From the NCBI GenBank assembly GCA_964023205.1, contig OZ026848.1:32351912-32415911 (forward strand): 64,000 bases of DNA, given 5' to 3'. Origin of the DNA: Lutraria lutraria (Eukaryota > Mollusca > Bivalvia > Venerida > Mactridae). A program made the translations under genes and the position numbers. The notes beneath the pieces are model-generated. The model searched no databases, had not been told where the DNA came from, and was given only the letters and a program-made list of their open reading frames with translations. Below are positions 46,901 to 55,379 of this stretch, in pieces (the first letter of the stretch is position 1; each line of letters opens with the position of its first letter).

Positions 46901-47781
46901 TACAGAGACATATAAGTATCCATACAAAACAATGTTTGTCATTTTTACTGCATTCAGACCCTAGCTGTGACGTCATAAATCACGCAACCGTTATAATAAG
47001 TACCAATAGGTTTTACAAATTGTCCCAGGTCATGTGACTCGTATATAAATTGTATAATAAATAAATAATGAGGCTGTGGTTCCATATAACACATAGGGAG
47101 GATAAACTCACATAGAATGTAGGTATAATGTAGATAAGTTTTCAAAAACGAATTCGGTGTCCATTGTTTTTTATGCAAAGCAAAGAGAAATCATTTCTCC
47201 GAAAACTGTTTGGACTATCAAAGTAAAATGTAGTCCAATAAAAAAGTATTTCTCTGACAAATTAAAATCTCATTTGTCTCGTTTTATCAAGTAAAAAATG
47301 GCAACATTTTGGTAAAATAGTATAAAATTATTCGGGGTCATCGGTGTGAACTAGTGATAACGCGCTGGAATATTTAAACGGAAGGTCGTGGATTCGAATC
47401 TATCGAATATCTCAGGAAAGCTTTTTCAGTCTCCCTAATGTTGAAGGTCACTGTGACTTTGACCTTTGACACACTGATCTCAAAATCAATAGGGATCATC
47501 TACATGTAATGACTAGACTCCAAACAAAATCTAAGGAGCTTACGCCAAACCGATCAGTCTTGGTCGGAGAAGTTTTGTTACGGACGGACCGACCGACATG
47601 CTCAAAGCAATAGACCCCTTTTCTTAAAAAAATAAAATGTGTAAAAGTCCCTACCAGGTCTCTGTATGACGTCTCACGGTTAGATATCAAAGGTTCTGTG
47701 ATAAATATGATGACGATAAAACGAAAGATGAACGACACGACCAAATGTTTGTGGATAGATATACGACTACAGTGCAGTGAC
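22703..47781 (-). CDS. Class B1 GPCR, PDF-receptor-like (TM2 to C-terminus), 5' part missing
   Basis: Minus-strand exons: 47655-47781, 45581-45737, 33722-33852, 32605-32690, 31455-31590, 30763-30804 and 30191-29838, plus an alternative end 24662-24685 and 22703-22927. All junctions are GT-AG and phases agree. Motifs in order: SLHCSRISIHKHL (TM2), DWLCKL with the conserved TM3 Cys, ANVFWMFVEGFFLH (TM3), YFIGWGLPALFVLAW (TM4), SYCWSN (ECL2 Cys), VNLVFLVNIIRVLVSKLR (TM5-ICL3), RKAIKATVVLMPLLGITNLL (TM6), GIFVAILYCFLNGEVR (TM7-helix 8). This is the secretin-receptor signature set. LVNIIRVLV and PLLGITNLL are closest, by memory, to arthropod PDF receptors, so a PDF/cerebrin-type neuropeptide receptor signalling through Gs and cAMP is the best guess. 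CRF- or calcitonin-type is less likely. The hormone-binding ectodomain and TM1 were not found and may lie beyond 64 kb. Confidence 0.88.
22928..24237. other. Intron or intergenic, nothing recognised
   Basis: AT-rich sequence between the two 3'-most exons. No conserved segment seen. Confidence 0.4.
24238..24300 (+). CDS. Possible first coding exon of an antisense gene (weak)
   Basis: AAGGATGG start context, 21 codons beginning MGNLLNSFVYHELK, then GAATTCGAG/GTATGT, a good donor in phase 0. An in-frame TAG lies 18 nt upstream. MGN is a plausible N-myristoylation start. No following exon was found, so this may be chance. Confidence 0.22.
24662..24685 (-). CDS. 24-nt microexon, DDDLSETT
   Basis: Acceptor TTTCCACTTTGTACAG and donor ACG/GTAAGA bracket eight codons, DDDLSETT, phase 0 on both sides. 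It joins cleanly to 22927, and upstream to a potential donor inside the GPCR tail exon (GAG/GTACAT at 30075), also phase 0. Confidence 0.6.
24686..25699. other. Intron of the alternative tail, nothing recognised
   Basis: AT-rich DNA with no visible coding or repeat structure. Confidence 0.4.
25700..25927 (-). mobile_element. tRNA-derived SINE, family 1
   Basis: On the minus strand it begins CTCCGTGGTCGAGGGGTTA (A-box TGGTCGAGGGG) and carries GGTTCAAGCCC (B-box), followed by a body with ATGTGAGAAAGTAGGCAGTT. The same body is in 44371-44600. Confidence 0.8.
26465..26750 (-). mobile_element. tRNA-derived SINE, family 2
   Basis: Minus strand: ATCGATGGTCTAGTGTTGAC head, then GTCGTGGGTTCCGCC (B-box-like), AGTGTCCC and GAGCCAAGTACTGT body, GAGTAGGGATA near the 3' end. 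Shares head and body with 43270-43515. Confidence 0.75.
26751..28140. other. Intronic or intergenic, nothing recognised
   Basis: No splice-bounded coding frame. Short frames at 27167-27400 and 27905-28087 show no family features. Confidence 0.35.
28141..29030. repeat. Degenerate tandem array, unit about 36 bp
   Basis: Unit TATGTCACGTCACTATGTAG followed by GTATGAGGACACAT, with the interior varying (gaggatata, gatgctac). Open frames reading 'MSRHYVGM' or 'CRYED' repeats are products of the periodicity. Confidence 0.88.
29031..29837. other. Flank of the GPCR tail exon
   Basis: AT-rich, downstream of the stop at 29838 on the minus strand, so part may be 3' UTR of the long-tail isoform. Confidence 0.35.
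29838..30191 (-). CDS. GPCR tail exon (helix 8 and cytoplasmic tail)
   Basis: Acceptor AACTATCTATTTCAG, then VRRVIKQKWYRYRIRHGRH, the class B helix-8 pattern, and an Arg/Ser-rich stretch. The frame runs 117 residues to a TAG, ending in a Cys-rich segment and NNADTV. An internal donor GAG/GTACAT (exon end 30075) would truncate it after FLPSGTE in phase 0 and allow splicing to the microexon. Confidence 0.85.
   Translation of the reverse strand, partial: VRRVIKQKWYRYRIRHGRHTSGRRRSSRTSSFFLPSGTEVHPLRALKNRMCPDLRRETIFENLPGLSPQHVAKHVDNYEYNEHEHEQTHHLCPCTCTWNPDNGITCDCCSCNNADTV
30330..30495 (+). repeat. Dispersed repeat with ACGGACGGACCAATTGACCG
   Basis: CATCTACATGTGA, GGTTACGGACGG, CCGACATGTGCAAAGCAATA and CCCCTTTGCTTCGAAA parallel the copy at 47495-47640 in order and orientation. 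Intronic, just upstream of the tail exon. Confidence 0.65.
30763..30804 (-). CDS. GPCR TM7 exon
   Basis: 42 nt between GATTTATTGCAG and GAG/GTAAAA, encoding GIFVAILYCFLNGE, the invariant class B TM7 motif. Small TM7 exons of this size are typical of the family. Confidence 0.95.
30925..31095. repeat. AT-rich degenerate tandem tract in the TM6-TM7 intron
   Basis: Repeating atatatcaa / gtatatgcatc words. Low-complexity sequence with no coding potential. Confidence 0.6.
31455..31590 (-). CDS. GPCR TM6 and ECL3 exon
   Basis: Acceptor ATACTTTCAG, donor CAG/GTATGA. Encodes KAIKATVVLMPLLGITNLLF and continues to HVTNAVLHSSQ. The K-A-x-K-A-T-x-V-L-x-P-L-x-G core is the class B TM6 signature. Phase 2 in, 0 out. 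Confidence 0.95.
31608..31915. repeat. Two MITE-like fragments
   Basis: 31608-31780 has CACCTCCGAACAACAGCCAC and CACCTCCTTACAACAGCC. 31795-31915 has AATAAAGGCCACCTATG and GGCCTTTGTTCACAG ending GATCTGACTG. Both resemble the TA-flanked MITE families at 34398 and 2251. Confidence 0.5.
32605..32690 (-). CDS. GPCR TM5-ICL3 exon
   Basis: Acceptor TTTTTTCCCTACAG, donor AAG/GTAACC. Encodes VNLVFLVNIIRVLVSKLRAN and NRIESANI. The LVNIIRVLVxKLR block is the G-protein-coupling part and closely follows arthropod PDF receptors. Phase 0 in, 2 out. Confidence 0.95.
33722..33852 (-). CDS. GPCR TM4-ECL2-TM5 exon
   Basis: Acceptor AATTTACAG-like (TTATTTACAG), donor GTT/GTAAGT. Encodes LPALFVLAWSIVLIF, then SYCWSNY with the ECL2 Cys expected to pair with the TM3 Cys, then HWIIIAPFILALV. 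Phase 1 in, 0 out. Confidence 0.95.
33853..34397. other. Intron between GPCR TM3 and TM4 exons, 3' end
   Basis: AT-rich start of the 11.7-kb intron 33853-45580, which hosts most of the repeats listed below. No exon seen. Confidence 0.5.
34398..34572. mobile_element. MITE with AACCTCTCC ends and TA flanks
   Basis: TA/CAGCACAACCTCTCC on the left, and the right end read in reverse is TA/CACTGTAACCTCTCC. About 175 bp, no coding capacity. A related, rearranged piece is at 37788-37935. Confidence 0.65.
34745..34985 (+). mobile_element. tRNA-derived SINE, diverged
   Basis: CATCCGTGGTCGAATGGTAT gives an A-box, and GAGTTGGGATTTCACC is a weak B-box. The 3' end GGGAATAAAACTC and (GTTT)n tail echo family 1. 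Confidence 0.6.
35000..35803. other. Intron, nothing recognised
   Basis: The plus-strand frame at 35406-35642 has no splice support or family features. Confidence 0.35.
35805..36500. repeat. 21-bp tandem array in a GPCR intron
   Basis: About 33 units of AGGTTACCAAGGAGTTCTGAT. The 21-bp length keeps four or more frames open on both strands (for example SSDRLPR, LVTYQNS). These are not genes. Confidence 0.93.
36501..37033. other. Intron, nothing recognised
   Basis: AT-rich, featureless stretch. Confidence 0.4.
37034..37511. mobile_element. Palindromic MITE with TTAA flanks
   Basis: TTAA at both ends. Left end reads TGCATGGGCACTCGATTCCG and the right, reversed, reads CCCATAGGCACTCGATTCCG. The inverted arms extend nearly to the middle (TCAAACAACGCAAATCTGTC on the left, mirrored near 37425), so the whole copy can fold on itself. 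The frames inside are arm artefacts. TTAA suggests a piggyBac- or Kolobok-mobilised MITE. Confidence 0.85.
37788..38040. repeat. Rearranged MITE-related repeat
   Basis: GCAACCTCTCCAAAGCAACA and TTGCTTTTGAGAGGCTGTTG form a partial inverted pair like the ends of 34398-34572, followed by a further GAGAGGGCC piece. Confidence 0.5.
38041..38690. other. Intron, nothing recognised
   Basis: No coding or repeat structure seen. Confidence 0.35.
38695..41040. repeat. 2.35-kb satellite-like array, 22-bp unit
   Basis: Unit ATTGTATATTGGCCGCATAT plus TG, with interspersed shorter variants (TATTGACGTATATTG) and TATTGACTGGATATTGTCAG blocks that recur as a larger-scale pattern near 39465, 39965, 40575 and 40805. 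Three units make 66 bp, so minus-strand frames of hundreds of codons (NQYAANIQSI repeats) stay open. They are non-coding and lie in the 11.7-kb GPCR intron. Confidence 0.93.
41041..43269. other. Intron, nothing recognised
   Basis: AT-rich DNA. The plus frame at 42826-43044 has no splice or family support. Confidence 0.35.
43270..43515 (+). mobile_element. tRNA-derived SINE, family 2
   Basis: ATCGATGGTCTAGACGTAAC head, CTCGGTTCCGGC B-box-like, TAGTGTCCCCC and GAGCCAAGTACCGT body, GAGTAGGGATACATGAATTA 3' end. Opposite orientation to 26465-26750. Confidence 0.75.
43516..44370. other. Intron, nothing recognised
   Basis: AT-rich with TTAAAATTAAATT-type low complexity near 43650-43950. Confidence 0.35.
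44371..44600 (-). mobile_element. tRNA-derived SINE, family 1, with (AAAC)n tail
   Basis: Minus strand starts CCGCCTCCGTGGTCGAGTGG (A-box) and ends in an (AAAC)n tail (GTTT repeats at 44371-44395). Body GTGAGAAAGTAGGCAGTTGC matches 25700-25927. Confidence 0.85.
44855..45215. repeat. Composite 37-bp tandem repeat
   Basis: Alternating 18-nt ATTGTTGTCATTGTAGCT and 19-nt ATTGTTGTATGCTGTAGCT blocks. Degenerates at both ends into (TTG)n-like sequence. Confidence 0.9.
45581..45737 (-). CDS. GPCR TM3 exon
   Basis: Acceptor TTTTTTTCAG, donor TGGG/GTATGT. DWLCKLVTAIIQYTTLANVF continues with WMFVEGFFLHHSLVL and ends FYFIGWG. WMxVEGxxLH and the preceding Cys are the most conserved class B features. Phase 0 in, 1 out. 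Confidence 0.95.
45783..45941. mobile_element. MITE with AAACTGAAC ends, copy 2 (inverted)
   Basis: GAAACTGAACTTACGTAGAC at the left and CGTTCAGTTT at the right. The interior mirrors 16268-16424. It lies only about 45 bp upstream of the TM3 exon acceptor, so it may overlap the branch-point region. Confidence 0.65.
45942..47334. other. GPCR intron TM2-TM3, nothing recognised
   Basis: Includes two similar C-rich blocks near 46515-46680 (CACAAGGTCC, CTCACGAGGTC, CTCACGGGGCCC), a short local repeat. No exon found. Confidence 0.4.
47335..47640 (+). repeat. SINE head fused to the GGACGGACCGACCGACA repeat
   Basis: GGTCATCGGTGTGAACTAGT and GTCGTGGATTCGAATC resemble tRNA A/B boxes. From 47450 the sequence switches to GACTTTGACCTTTGACACAC, ending GGACGGACCGACCGACATGC, the dispersed mollusc repeat. 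Confidence 0.55.
47655..47781 (-). CDS. GPCR TM2 exon
   Basis: Acceptor TTTTTTATTTCAG, donor CTG/GTAGGG. SLHCSRISIHKHLVVSFIFR matches the class B ICL1-TM2 pattern (LxCxRxxIHxxLxxSFxxR). It needs a preceding exon in phase 2 (ending like TTCAG) that was not located. Confidence 0.93.
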
Positions 47782-48344
47782 CTGAAATAAAAAAAATAAT
47801 TTTTTTTTAGTTTGAGAGACTGTGGAGTCCAGTTGGTGCCACTTTCTTTTTCGCTTTATTCGAAGACAGTAAAGGTGGAAACGGAAACTGTTCACTTAAA
47901 AGTCACCTTATTTTGTTTGATTTTCACAATAAAAGCAAGAATTTCGAGACATCTGAAAAATATAAAATACTAAATTCGTTATGGCACTAACTGGACTCTG
48001 TATTTGACAGGAAAACGGAAACAAAATGTTGAGTGTATATCACTATGCAACTAACTATGTTTCCATCAAATATAAAGATACGCGCCAGACCGCCCGCCAG
48101 AGTTCACTCATCAGACATACAGACACGAAGATAAGCGAAGCAATCTCTTATCTGAAGAACATGATCACAAAATCTTAAACCATGTAATAGACATACATAT
48201 AAACATTAAAATACCTTATTTGGTTTGGTAGAAAGTCTTGTATAACGATCATATAAGTCAAACCATTTACAGAGACAATTGTTAATACAAAAAAGTTCCA
48301 AATTCACTGCTCAGTCTGGTCTGATGTGATAAAATAGTTATAAA
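47782..48344. other. GPCR upstream intron, nothing recognised
   Basis: No TM1 or ectodomain exon seen on the minus strand. Confidence 0.35.
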
Positions 48345-48655
48345 ATATGTGTAAAGAAAGTAGTTCTAAAGATGGTGTAAAGAAAGTAGTTCTAAAGATG
48401 GTGTAAAAAAGTAGTTCTAAAGATGGTGTAAAAAAGTAGTTTTGAAGATTGCACAAAGAGTAGTTCTAAAGATTGCATAAAGTAAGCAGTTCTAAAGATT
48501 GTGTAAAGAAAATAGTTCTAAAGATTGTGTAAAGAAAATAGTTCTTAAGATTGTGTAAAGAAAATAGTTCTTAAGATTGTGTAAAGAAAGTAGTTCTAGA
48601 GATTGCACCAAGTAAGTAGTTCTACTTATTGGCTTAAAGAAAGTAGTTCGCTGTT
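48345..48655. repeat. 26-bp tandem array
   Basis: Units like GTAAAGAAAGTAGTTCTAAA plus GATGGT or GATTGT, about 11 copies with small indels. Confidence 0.85.
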
Positions 48656-49476
48656 CCCGAATCGATCCGTTGAACATCAGTTTTCAACTCGACTCGCAAA
48701 CGGCAAAAAGAGAATTGCGCTTCAACTTCACGCAACTAGTTTTTGAACCAGTTTCGTAGACATCCTTGCCATTGGACAATTCATATAAAAATCACAAAAT
48801 CAGGTGCGTACGAAAAAGTTTTTTTCCAAGTTATGATGTTCCCTCTTCTGGACACACTATTTGTATCAATCAATTAAAATTAAATCATATGGATAAGACA
48901 AAGTCGAATCGTCTAGCGGTTTAAAATATTACGACATTAAATTTTACAAGTGTTTCTCTTGAGGAATCCTCGTGCCACCTCAATCTCGTCTAGTCGAATT
49001 TTTCAAACAATTTGAGATGATTCTTTGAAGCAATAAACTTTCAAGGTTCTTTATAATCCTGAAGATCAGCTGATGTATGGTGACAACCAAAGGCAGAAAC
49101 ACTCGTTTCTCAACAACTTTATTTATATACGGCGGTCGGTTCATTAACCAGTTTTCTTGGACTGAATTCTAACCAGTTCTAATTTACCCTTCCACAAGGA
49201 ACCGGCAACTTCTCCACGTGTGAATGAAAATTTACATTGTTATCAAATGTTCACGGAAGGGTATAACCTGCTGCAACCGGGAATCGAACCCGGATTGGAA
49301 ACAAAGCTAAAATGCATGAAACATTTTTTTGTATAAAATTTGTTGTTATTCATACGTTATATGTCGAAATAAATCTACAAATAAATTGTTTCTCTTATTG
49401 ACATAGAATGACAATTTCGTGTATCAAATAATTGAAACCATGTAGACACATAACTTATATCTAAGGATAGAATTTC
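48656..49476. other. Intergenic, with tRNA-like fragment
   Basis: Otherwise plain. At 49270-49300 the minus strand reads ATCCGGGTTCGATTCCCGG, a perfect tRNA T-arm, but no 5' tRNA half precedes it, so it is a SINE or tRNA remnant. Confidence 0.5.
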
Positions 49477-49583
49477 ATGTCACAATCGGAAGAAGATGTA
49501 AATTCTAATAAGATCTCCAGTATTGTCACAATAAACAAAGAGGAAGCCTTCTCGTACATTACTCTAGATGTGATAAAAACACG
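49477..49583 (+). CDS. Probable first coding exon of an unidentified plus-strand gene
   Basis: ATG follows an in-frame TAG 9 nt upstream. 35 codons (MSQSEEDVNSNKISS start, then VTINKEEAFSYITLDVIKT) end ACG/GTAAGT in phase 2. The exon 63361-63458 starts in the matching phase. The joined text reads IKTRNLVSFVKYFRNLGDE across the junction. No family is recognised. Confidence 0.5.
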
Positions 49584-52500
49584 GTAAGTTGTTCTAATTT
49601 TTTGTATGATTTAAATTTATGAATTATAATGCCTCAGTGACGTCACGCTAACAGGAACAATATCTAAGAGTCAGCTGAAAAACTAGAGGGCTTATGAGTT
49701 ATTTCTAACGCCGTATAGAACTTGTTTTTTAATAGAACGTACCAACATGTCGACTTTATAGAAAGTTCAGCTAATTATTCAAAAAGTTTTAGAGAACATG
49801 AAACATGCCTTTTTAGCATTCAGATGAAATGATTAATTCTTAACTTCGAAAATTCTATTTAATTTTATTTTAGTTTTAGTGTAAAGAATCGGGAAATTGC
49901 TGAGTGTAAATTGTAAATATCTGTATTAAAATTACTCACAAACAGACGATAAATTATGCAGCATTTCTTGATCACAATATCCGAGAACTGAAACCTGGTG
50001 CTTTTGTGAATTTCAAAATTTTCATTAAAATACTGTTGTTTTCCTTTTTAATAAGTCATTTTGTAAAACGTATTGTAAATTTTAAATGAGGTTTGTTTTA
50101 AGGTACTAACGCTTTCTAAAATAAAAAACAAAATGAAACAGTGTAGTGCAAAATGTGTGAGAGAGGACGCCAGGCCTTCAACGAGTGATAACATGTGTCA
50201 CTCTCAGCAAGAAAATCCCCTATTTTCAAGTCGAGATTCACAAGTGAAGATAATCAACGAACAATATTTGAATATAGAATTTTGTCCGGCCAATGTGATA
50301 CAGAGATACGAAATTAATGTAATTTGTCTCGAGTATATAAAGTTAGTACAAATGTCCATCTTAAGATCATTATACTTGAGCGGACGTCATTACCAAACTT
50401 ACTTTAAGTGATGTGTGGGGGCTAAATCTATTCTGACAAGTCATTACTAAGCTAAGCTTTGAAAAAAACTGAATAACCGAATTTGTATACGATAAAAGTG
50501 CTACAAAGTCTACGTTTCTGTATACAGGTTCTTATTATCCGTCCCTCAGAGAGGGTTGACGAATAGTTACACTAGCTTCTTCTTATTATTATTATCATAT
50601 TTATTTATGTAAATAATTATTGTTAGTATATCAGATTTTAACCGCTTTTTTATATAAAAATACAGAGTCAAAGGCACTTTACAATTAACTAATGACATAT
50701 ATAAAACTCATATCAAACTATGAAAATATGACATTAATACATTTATGGGGTTGGAATAAATAGAAACGATGAATACCGGTAATACATTTTAACAAAATAT
50801 AGGAAACAACAAACATTTAAATCGAAATAATATGGATAAAACATAGCCATTTTAAAATTTACAAACTGAAATAACTGATTTATAATTACTGAAGTATTCA
50901 TAAAATCTATAAATTTTATATGAAACATTCAGAAATGATATTAGTTGTAAGACATAAAATGTATTTGATATAAAAAAGTGCATATAAAATCTCTTTTACA
51001 GTCGATATTACTGATACACAGTCTTAGCAAATATTTATGTTCAGCAAGTGCGTTTTCTAAAGATTTCTTGAATGAAACCAAAGAATCTCTGAGACTTGAT
51101 GGTAGAGAGTTCCACAGTTTTGGGGGGTTGGCAGTTCAGAATGATCTATCTCTGTAAGAAACAGTTTGATTTTTTGAGAGTACAAGACCTGTTGCTTCGG
51201 TCTTTGACCTAACGTCTGTCCCACTTGGTTTATCAACCGGAAGTTGATTCCGTATACAGATTGGCGATTGATCAGTCAATGCTTTATATGTTTGTAGCAT
51301 AATTTTATATCTACTTCTATCTTGTACTCGTAGCCAATACGTTATGTATATGAGGTGTCAATTTTGAAATCTTCTAGATTTTGTCTTCAAACTTTGAAAA
51401 CGATGCGTCCAACTAACAACTTTCACTTTGAACTTTGGCAGTAAGATAAAAAAAACATTGAAGCACAGAATCTCATAGTTTGCATATTTTTCTTTAAAGC
51501 CGTTTCTTTAAGAGGGAAACTGACATGTTGTTGTTTTTGTTTAAACAAAACACTTAAGACAAGCGCGTTTAGCAAGCACATAAATAAGTGTTGTTAAAAG
51601 ACATTGAATCCGAATATGTAAATAACGGAATAACTCCATCTTCGTTAACACGGGCAGCCATATTATCAAATCTTTTCTGGGATAATGATTCTGACGCTGT
51701 AATTATTCAGGAAACTGATACTTTGAAGATTGCCATAGAAACCAATATAATACGTTTTTTGTATTTACCGCGGTTCAAACGCAGCTCGCTGGGTATTGTA
51801 TTCAAGTTTGATTGAAGCCTAGGCTATTAACTGTATATAGTTTAATAAAACTGCGCTGCTTTAAGAAAACATAATGACTCAGGCTCCAAGGTTTCTGTCG
51901 TAAATCATAGCATCTTGTTAGATAAATTTGAATAAGTAACGTTTTTAAGTGCCTTATGTTTCAATTATCTACGAGAAAAAGAAAAGTATTTGCAATGTAA
52001 ATATTATACTCCTTTTGACAAGAAATCAATTCAAATAATGTATTGGTTGAGTTGTATAATCTGCAACGATCGGCGCATGCGTGTGATCCAGATGCAATGT
52101 CCAAGCGGTCCTAGCGTGACGACTATACACCCATAACCTGCCTAGGATATTACGTTACAAGCGAAACTATAAACACTATTTTCCTGTCGAAATCAAATCC
52201 TCTTTGGTTTTATACATCACAGATTCGTGCACGATTCTTTATAGTGATTAAATTTTAACAAGTAAAATAGATTGGATTTCAAAATTATTATTTTAGCGCC
52301 ACATAAAATAAAACCTTTCCAATATCGTTTGTTTTCACTTTTCAATATGTCACAGACTCGTTTTGTATACGAGGTCATTTAAAACCTTGTTATTTTCTTC
52401 GTTGTAGGGAAACATGTTTTACGTAATTTGACTTAACTTGTTTAGTTGTTAAAATCAAAGTACTGAAAGTAATGTCGGATTGTGATATTTTCCATACGAA

Positions 52501-54476
52501 GCAAAAAAGAGAAATGTACCTACATTTGTATATTGTTCGTACCCATGCACATATTTTTAACATTTACACTAACGGTCAAACTTAACATTTATATATAATG
52601 CAGAGCATAAAATGTATGTGTTTGACACTGAATAATTACACACGCTTTACTAGTCTTTTAGCATTTAGAAAACAGAAATAAATCATTGAAAATGTTAACA
52701 TTAAATTAAGACCATTAATGGAATTGCATGAAGAACTCTTTGTAATACTCAAACAAGGGGACAACTCATAAGTAATGGTAAATACCAACACCAATACAAC
52801 TGATGTTAACACAACAGTACATCATCGCATTGAATACAATCAGGTTTACTATAAACGACCCTGACACAATGATATATGATTAAAAATGTAGGGCCTATAG
52901 TTTGCCGAATTTGCACAAGATTCAGACGTCAAAATGTCATTCTAAATACTCTGGCATAAAAAGAGCTGTAACTATCATTTTAAGCCAACAACCAGTATTT
53001 TACGTTCATATTTAGCGACTTGAATTGTTATTCGTAAGTCCGCAGTTTAAACATTCGACATCAGCAGGTTACTCGACATGAACTCGATGTTTGCGTCGCT
53101 ATATTATGGAAAGTGTGAATCAATACGATTAGACAAGAATTCTCCCACACATACAACGATGGTAGATTATTGCAAATATATATGTACGCGTCTACATGTA
53201 GAGAAATTATCAACCCATCGAACCAAACCGAAAGTAGAACTATTTTTAATTAAAAAGGATATACAAAACAGCAACACCTAGTCGTGCTATTTCATTGGCT
53301 AACAGCACTTACGCGGGTTTAATTCTACGCATCTGAATACGTCACGCATTTTATCGTTATTTAAATACATTACTCCAACACACCTAATTTGATAACATAT
53401 ATAGGAATGTACGTGCTAAATCGCATTTCAAAAACTAATAACTACGATCGCCTATCATATTATTATAATAAAGCCCTTAACTTCTTACAAATTAAACACG
53501 TGAATATTTTTTATTACAAAAACATAAATCTGCAGATAGTGTAACCAATTTAACCACAGGAACATCGAGATAACGCACTTTTGTTAAACTGTCATATTTA
53601 TTGTTGAAGTTTGTGCAGATCTAATGTCCGCTAACAGTGCACGACTATCCCTACCCAATATAATTTGCTTTATTAGAAGTATCAGAAATGTTTTCATTGT
53701 ATGTGACTATCTGCTATAGAATCCGTCTTAGACTAGTTTGTACGTATTCATAACGTTACGCTTTGAACAGTAAGTATAGTGCGTTTTTATTAAGCTGTCA
53801 AACCTGCATAATTACACGGTCAATTATTGCATTTATGTTTATCTTCGGTGAGGTTCGATTACTTTCGTAAGTTATACGATAATGTTCGTTTTACCGTTAT
53901 ATCAACACATTGATTGGAACATTACATAACGGTAAAATAAACGAAAACTATCGACTGTCATACGAAGCTAAAAATAATCGCATCCAACAACCGTGTAATT
54001 ATTCAGCTTTGACAGGTTAATAAAATCACACTATACTAGTATATATTAAAGCTCTAAACAACATTAAATGATTGGCTGGTTGGATTTTTTTTACATAAAC
54101 TCAATACAAGATATGATTTGTCTGAGATATGGAATTCATTGTGTATTATACGGTAGAACTTTTCTAATCCGAACATGTTCGGACTAACAAAACTATCCAG
54201 ATATGAAAGGTTTCTGATTTGAACATAAAAAATAAGGACCAGCTAATGCGTTCGGTTTAGAGAGGATGTCAGATTAGAAAGTATGCTTAGTTACGACCTG
54301 TTATGCCATAAATGTTGTTCGTAAACTGACAAAACGATGTTGTTCGAATGTAGCCAGACAAATATATACCGTGATGATGATATCGAACTATCGAGTGCTG
54401 TACGATTTTTATGTATTCTGACATTGACGAATGCGGTAGTATCAAAGCGGTTCGCGGCATGTCGTCATTCAAATTA
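49584..54476 (+). other. Large intron or intergenic DNA, mostly unassigned
   Basis: About 50630-51340 looks like a degenerate repeat-borne coding remnant (LDGREFHSFGGLAVQNDLSL with stops nearby). 51588-51815 is a 75-codon frame without splice context or a known domain. 54150-54285 resembles the CTCTAATCCGAAC repeat at 21190. No other structure seen. Confidence 0.35.
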
Positions 54477-54676
54477 NNNNNNNNNNNNNNNNNNNNNNNN
54501 NNNNNNNNNNNNNNNNNNNNNNNNNNNNNNNNNNNNNNNNNNNNNNNNNNNNNNNNNNNNNNNNNNNNNNNNNNNNNNNNNNNNNNNNNNNNNNNNNNNN
54601 NNNNNNNNNNNNNNNNNNNNNNNNNNNNNNNNNNNNNNNNNNNNNNNNNNNNNNNNNNNNNNNNNNNNNNNNNNNN
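54477..54676. other. Assembly gap (200 N)
   Basis: Exactly 200 N, a conventional placeholder, so the true gap length is unknown. Frames across it are meaningless. Confidence 1.
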
Positions 54677-55079
54677 TTCAGTTAGCCTGGAATTCAGTCC
54701 CTTTGATGTGTTGTCATACATGTGTATGGAATAATAAGTCAAACTACATGTACATTTATCTCAGACAATTAAGTAGTTTACGACTAAGTTCATGAAATAT
54801 TTAGAACAAAACAGAATCACGCAAAGAAAAACAACGATAAAAAATGTTAAACTGTCGATTCTTGATCTAATTTAAGACTTCGGAATTAAAGCATGATTGG
54901 ATGACGGTTGGTAATTGTATTATAAACAGAAATTAGAGTAAAACTTATAGTCTAGTGATTGTTATACAAATGAAATTCTGATCGAAAATGTTTAGATAAG
55001 AAACTACAAGTAGGAATTCAGTAATGCACTGTTTCGTGTTTTACTATATAGTAAAATTCTTGAACAAAGGTCATACTTG

Positions 55080-55379
55080 GGAAAGAAATAATTTGGCCTT
55101 TATTGACAGGTGGCCTTTATTGACAGGTGGCCTTTATTGACAGGTGACCTTTATTGACAGGTGACCTTTATTCACAGGTTGTCTTTATTGACAGGTTGCC
55201 TTTATTGACAGGTGGTCTTAATTGACAGGTGACCTTTATTGACAGGTGACCTTTATTGACATGTGGCCTTTATTCGGAGGTCATTTTGTTCCAAATAATC
55301 AATGAAAGTTTTTAAAAGAATGGCCTTTATTCACCGGGCGGCCTTTATTTGGAGGTGGCCACTAACACAGGTTTGACTG
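55080..55379. mobile_element. MITE enlarged by an internal 17-bp tandem repeat
   Basis: Ends CACAGGTTTGACTG next to TA, as in the 2251-2404 family. The interior motif GGCCTTTATTGACAGGT is repeated about ten times in tandem, whereas the 2251 copy has it once or twice. Confidence 0.7.

Noticed and set aside
49267..49300. tRNA gene on the minus strand
   Set aside because: Only the T-arm and 3' acceptor strand are present. No anticodon arm or D-arm precedes it.
54287..54795. Open frames of 107-152 codons
   Set aside because: They run through the 200-N gap and are meaningless.
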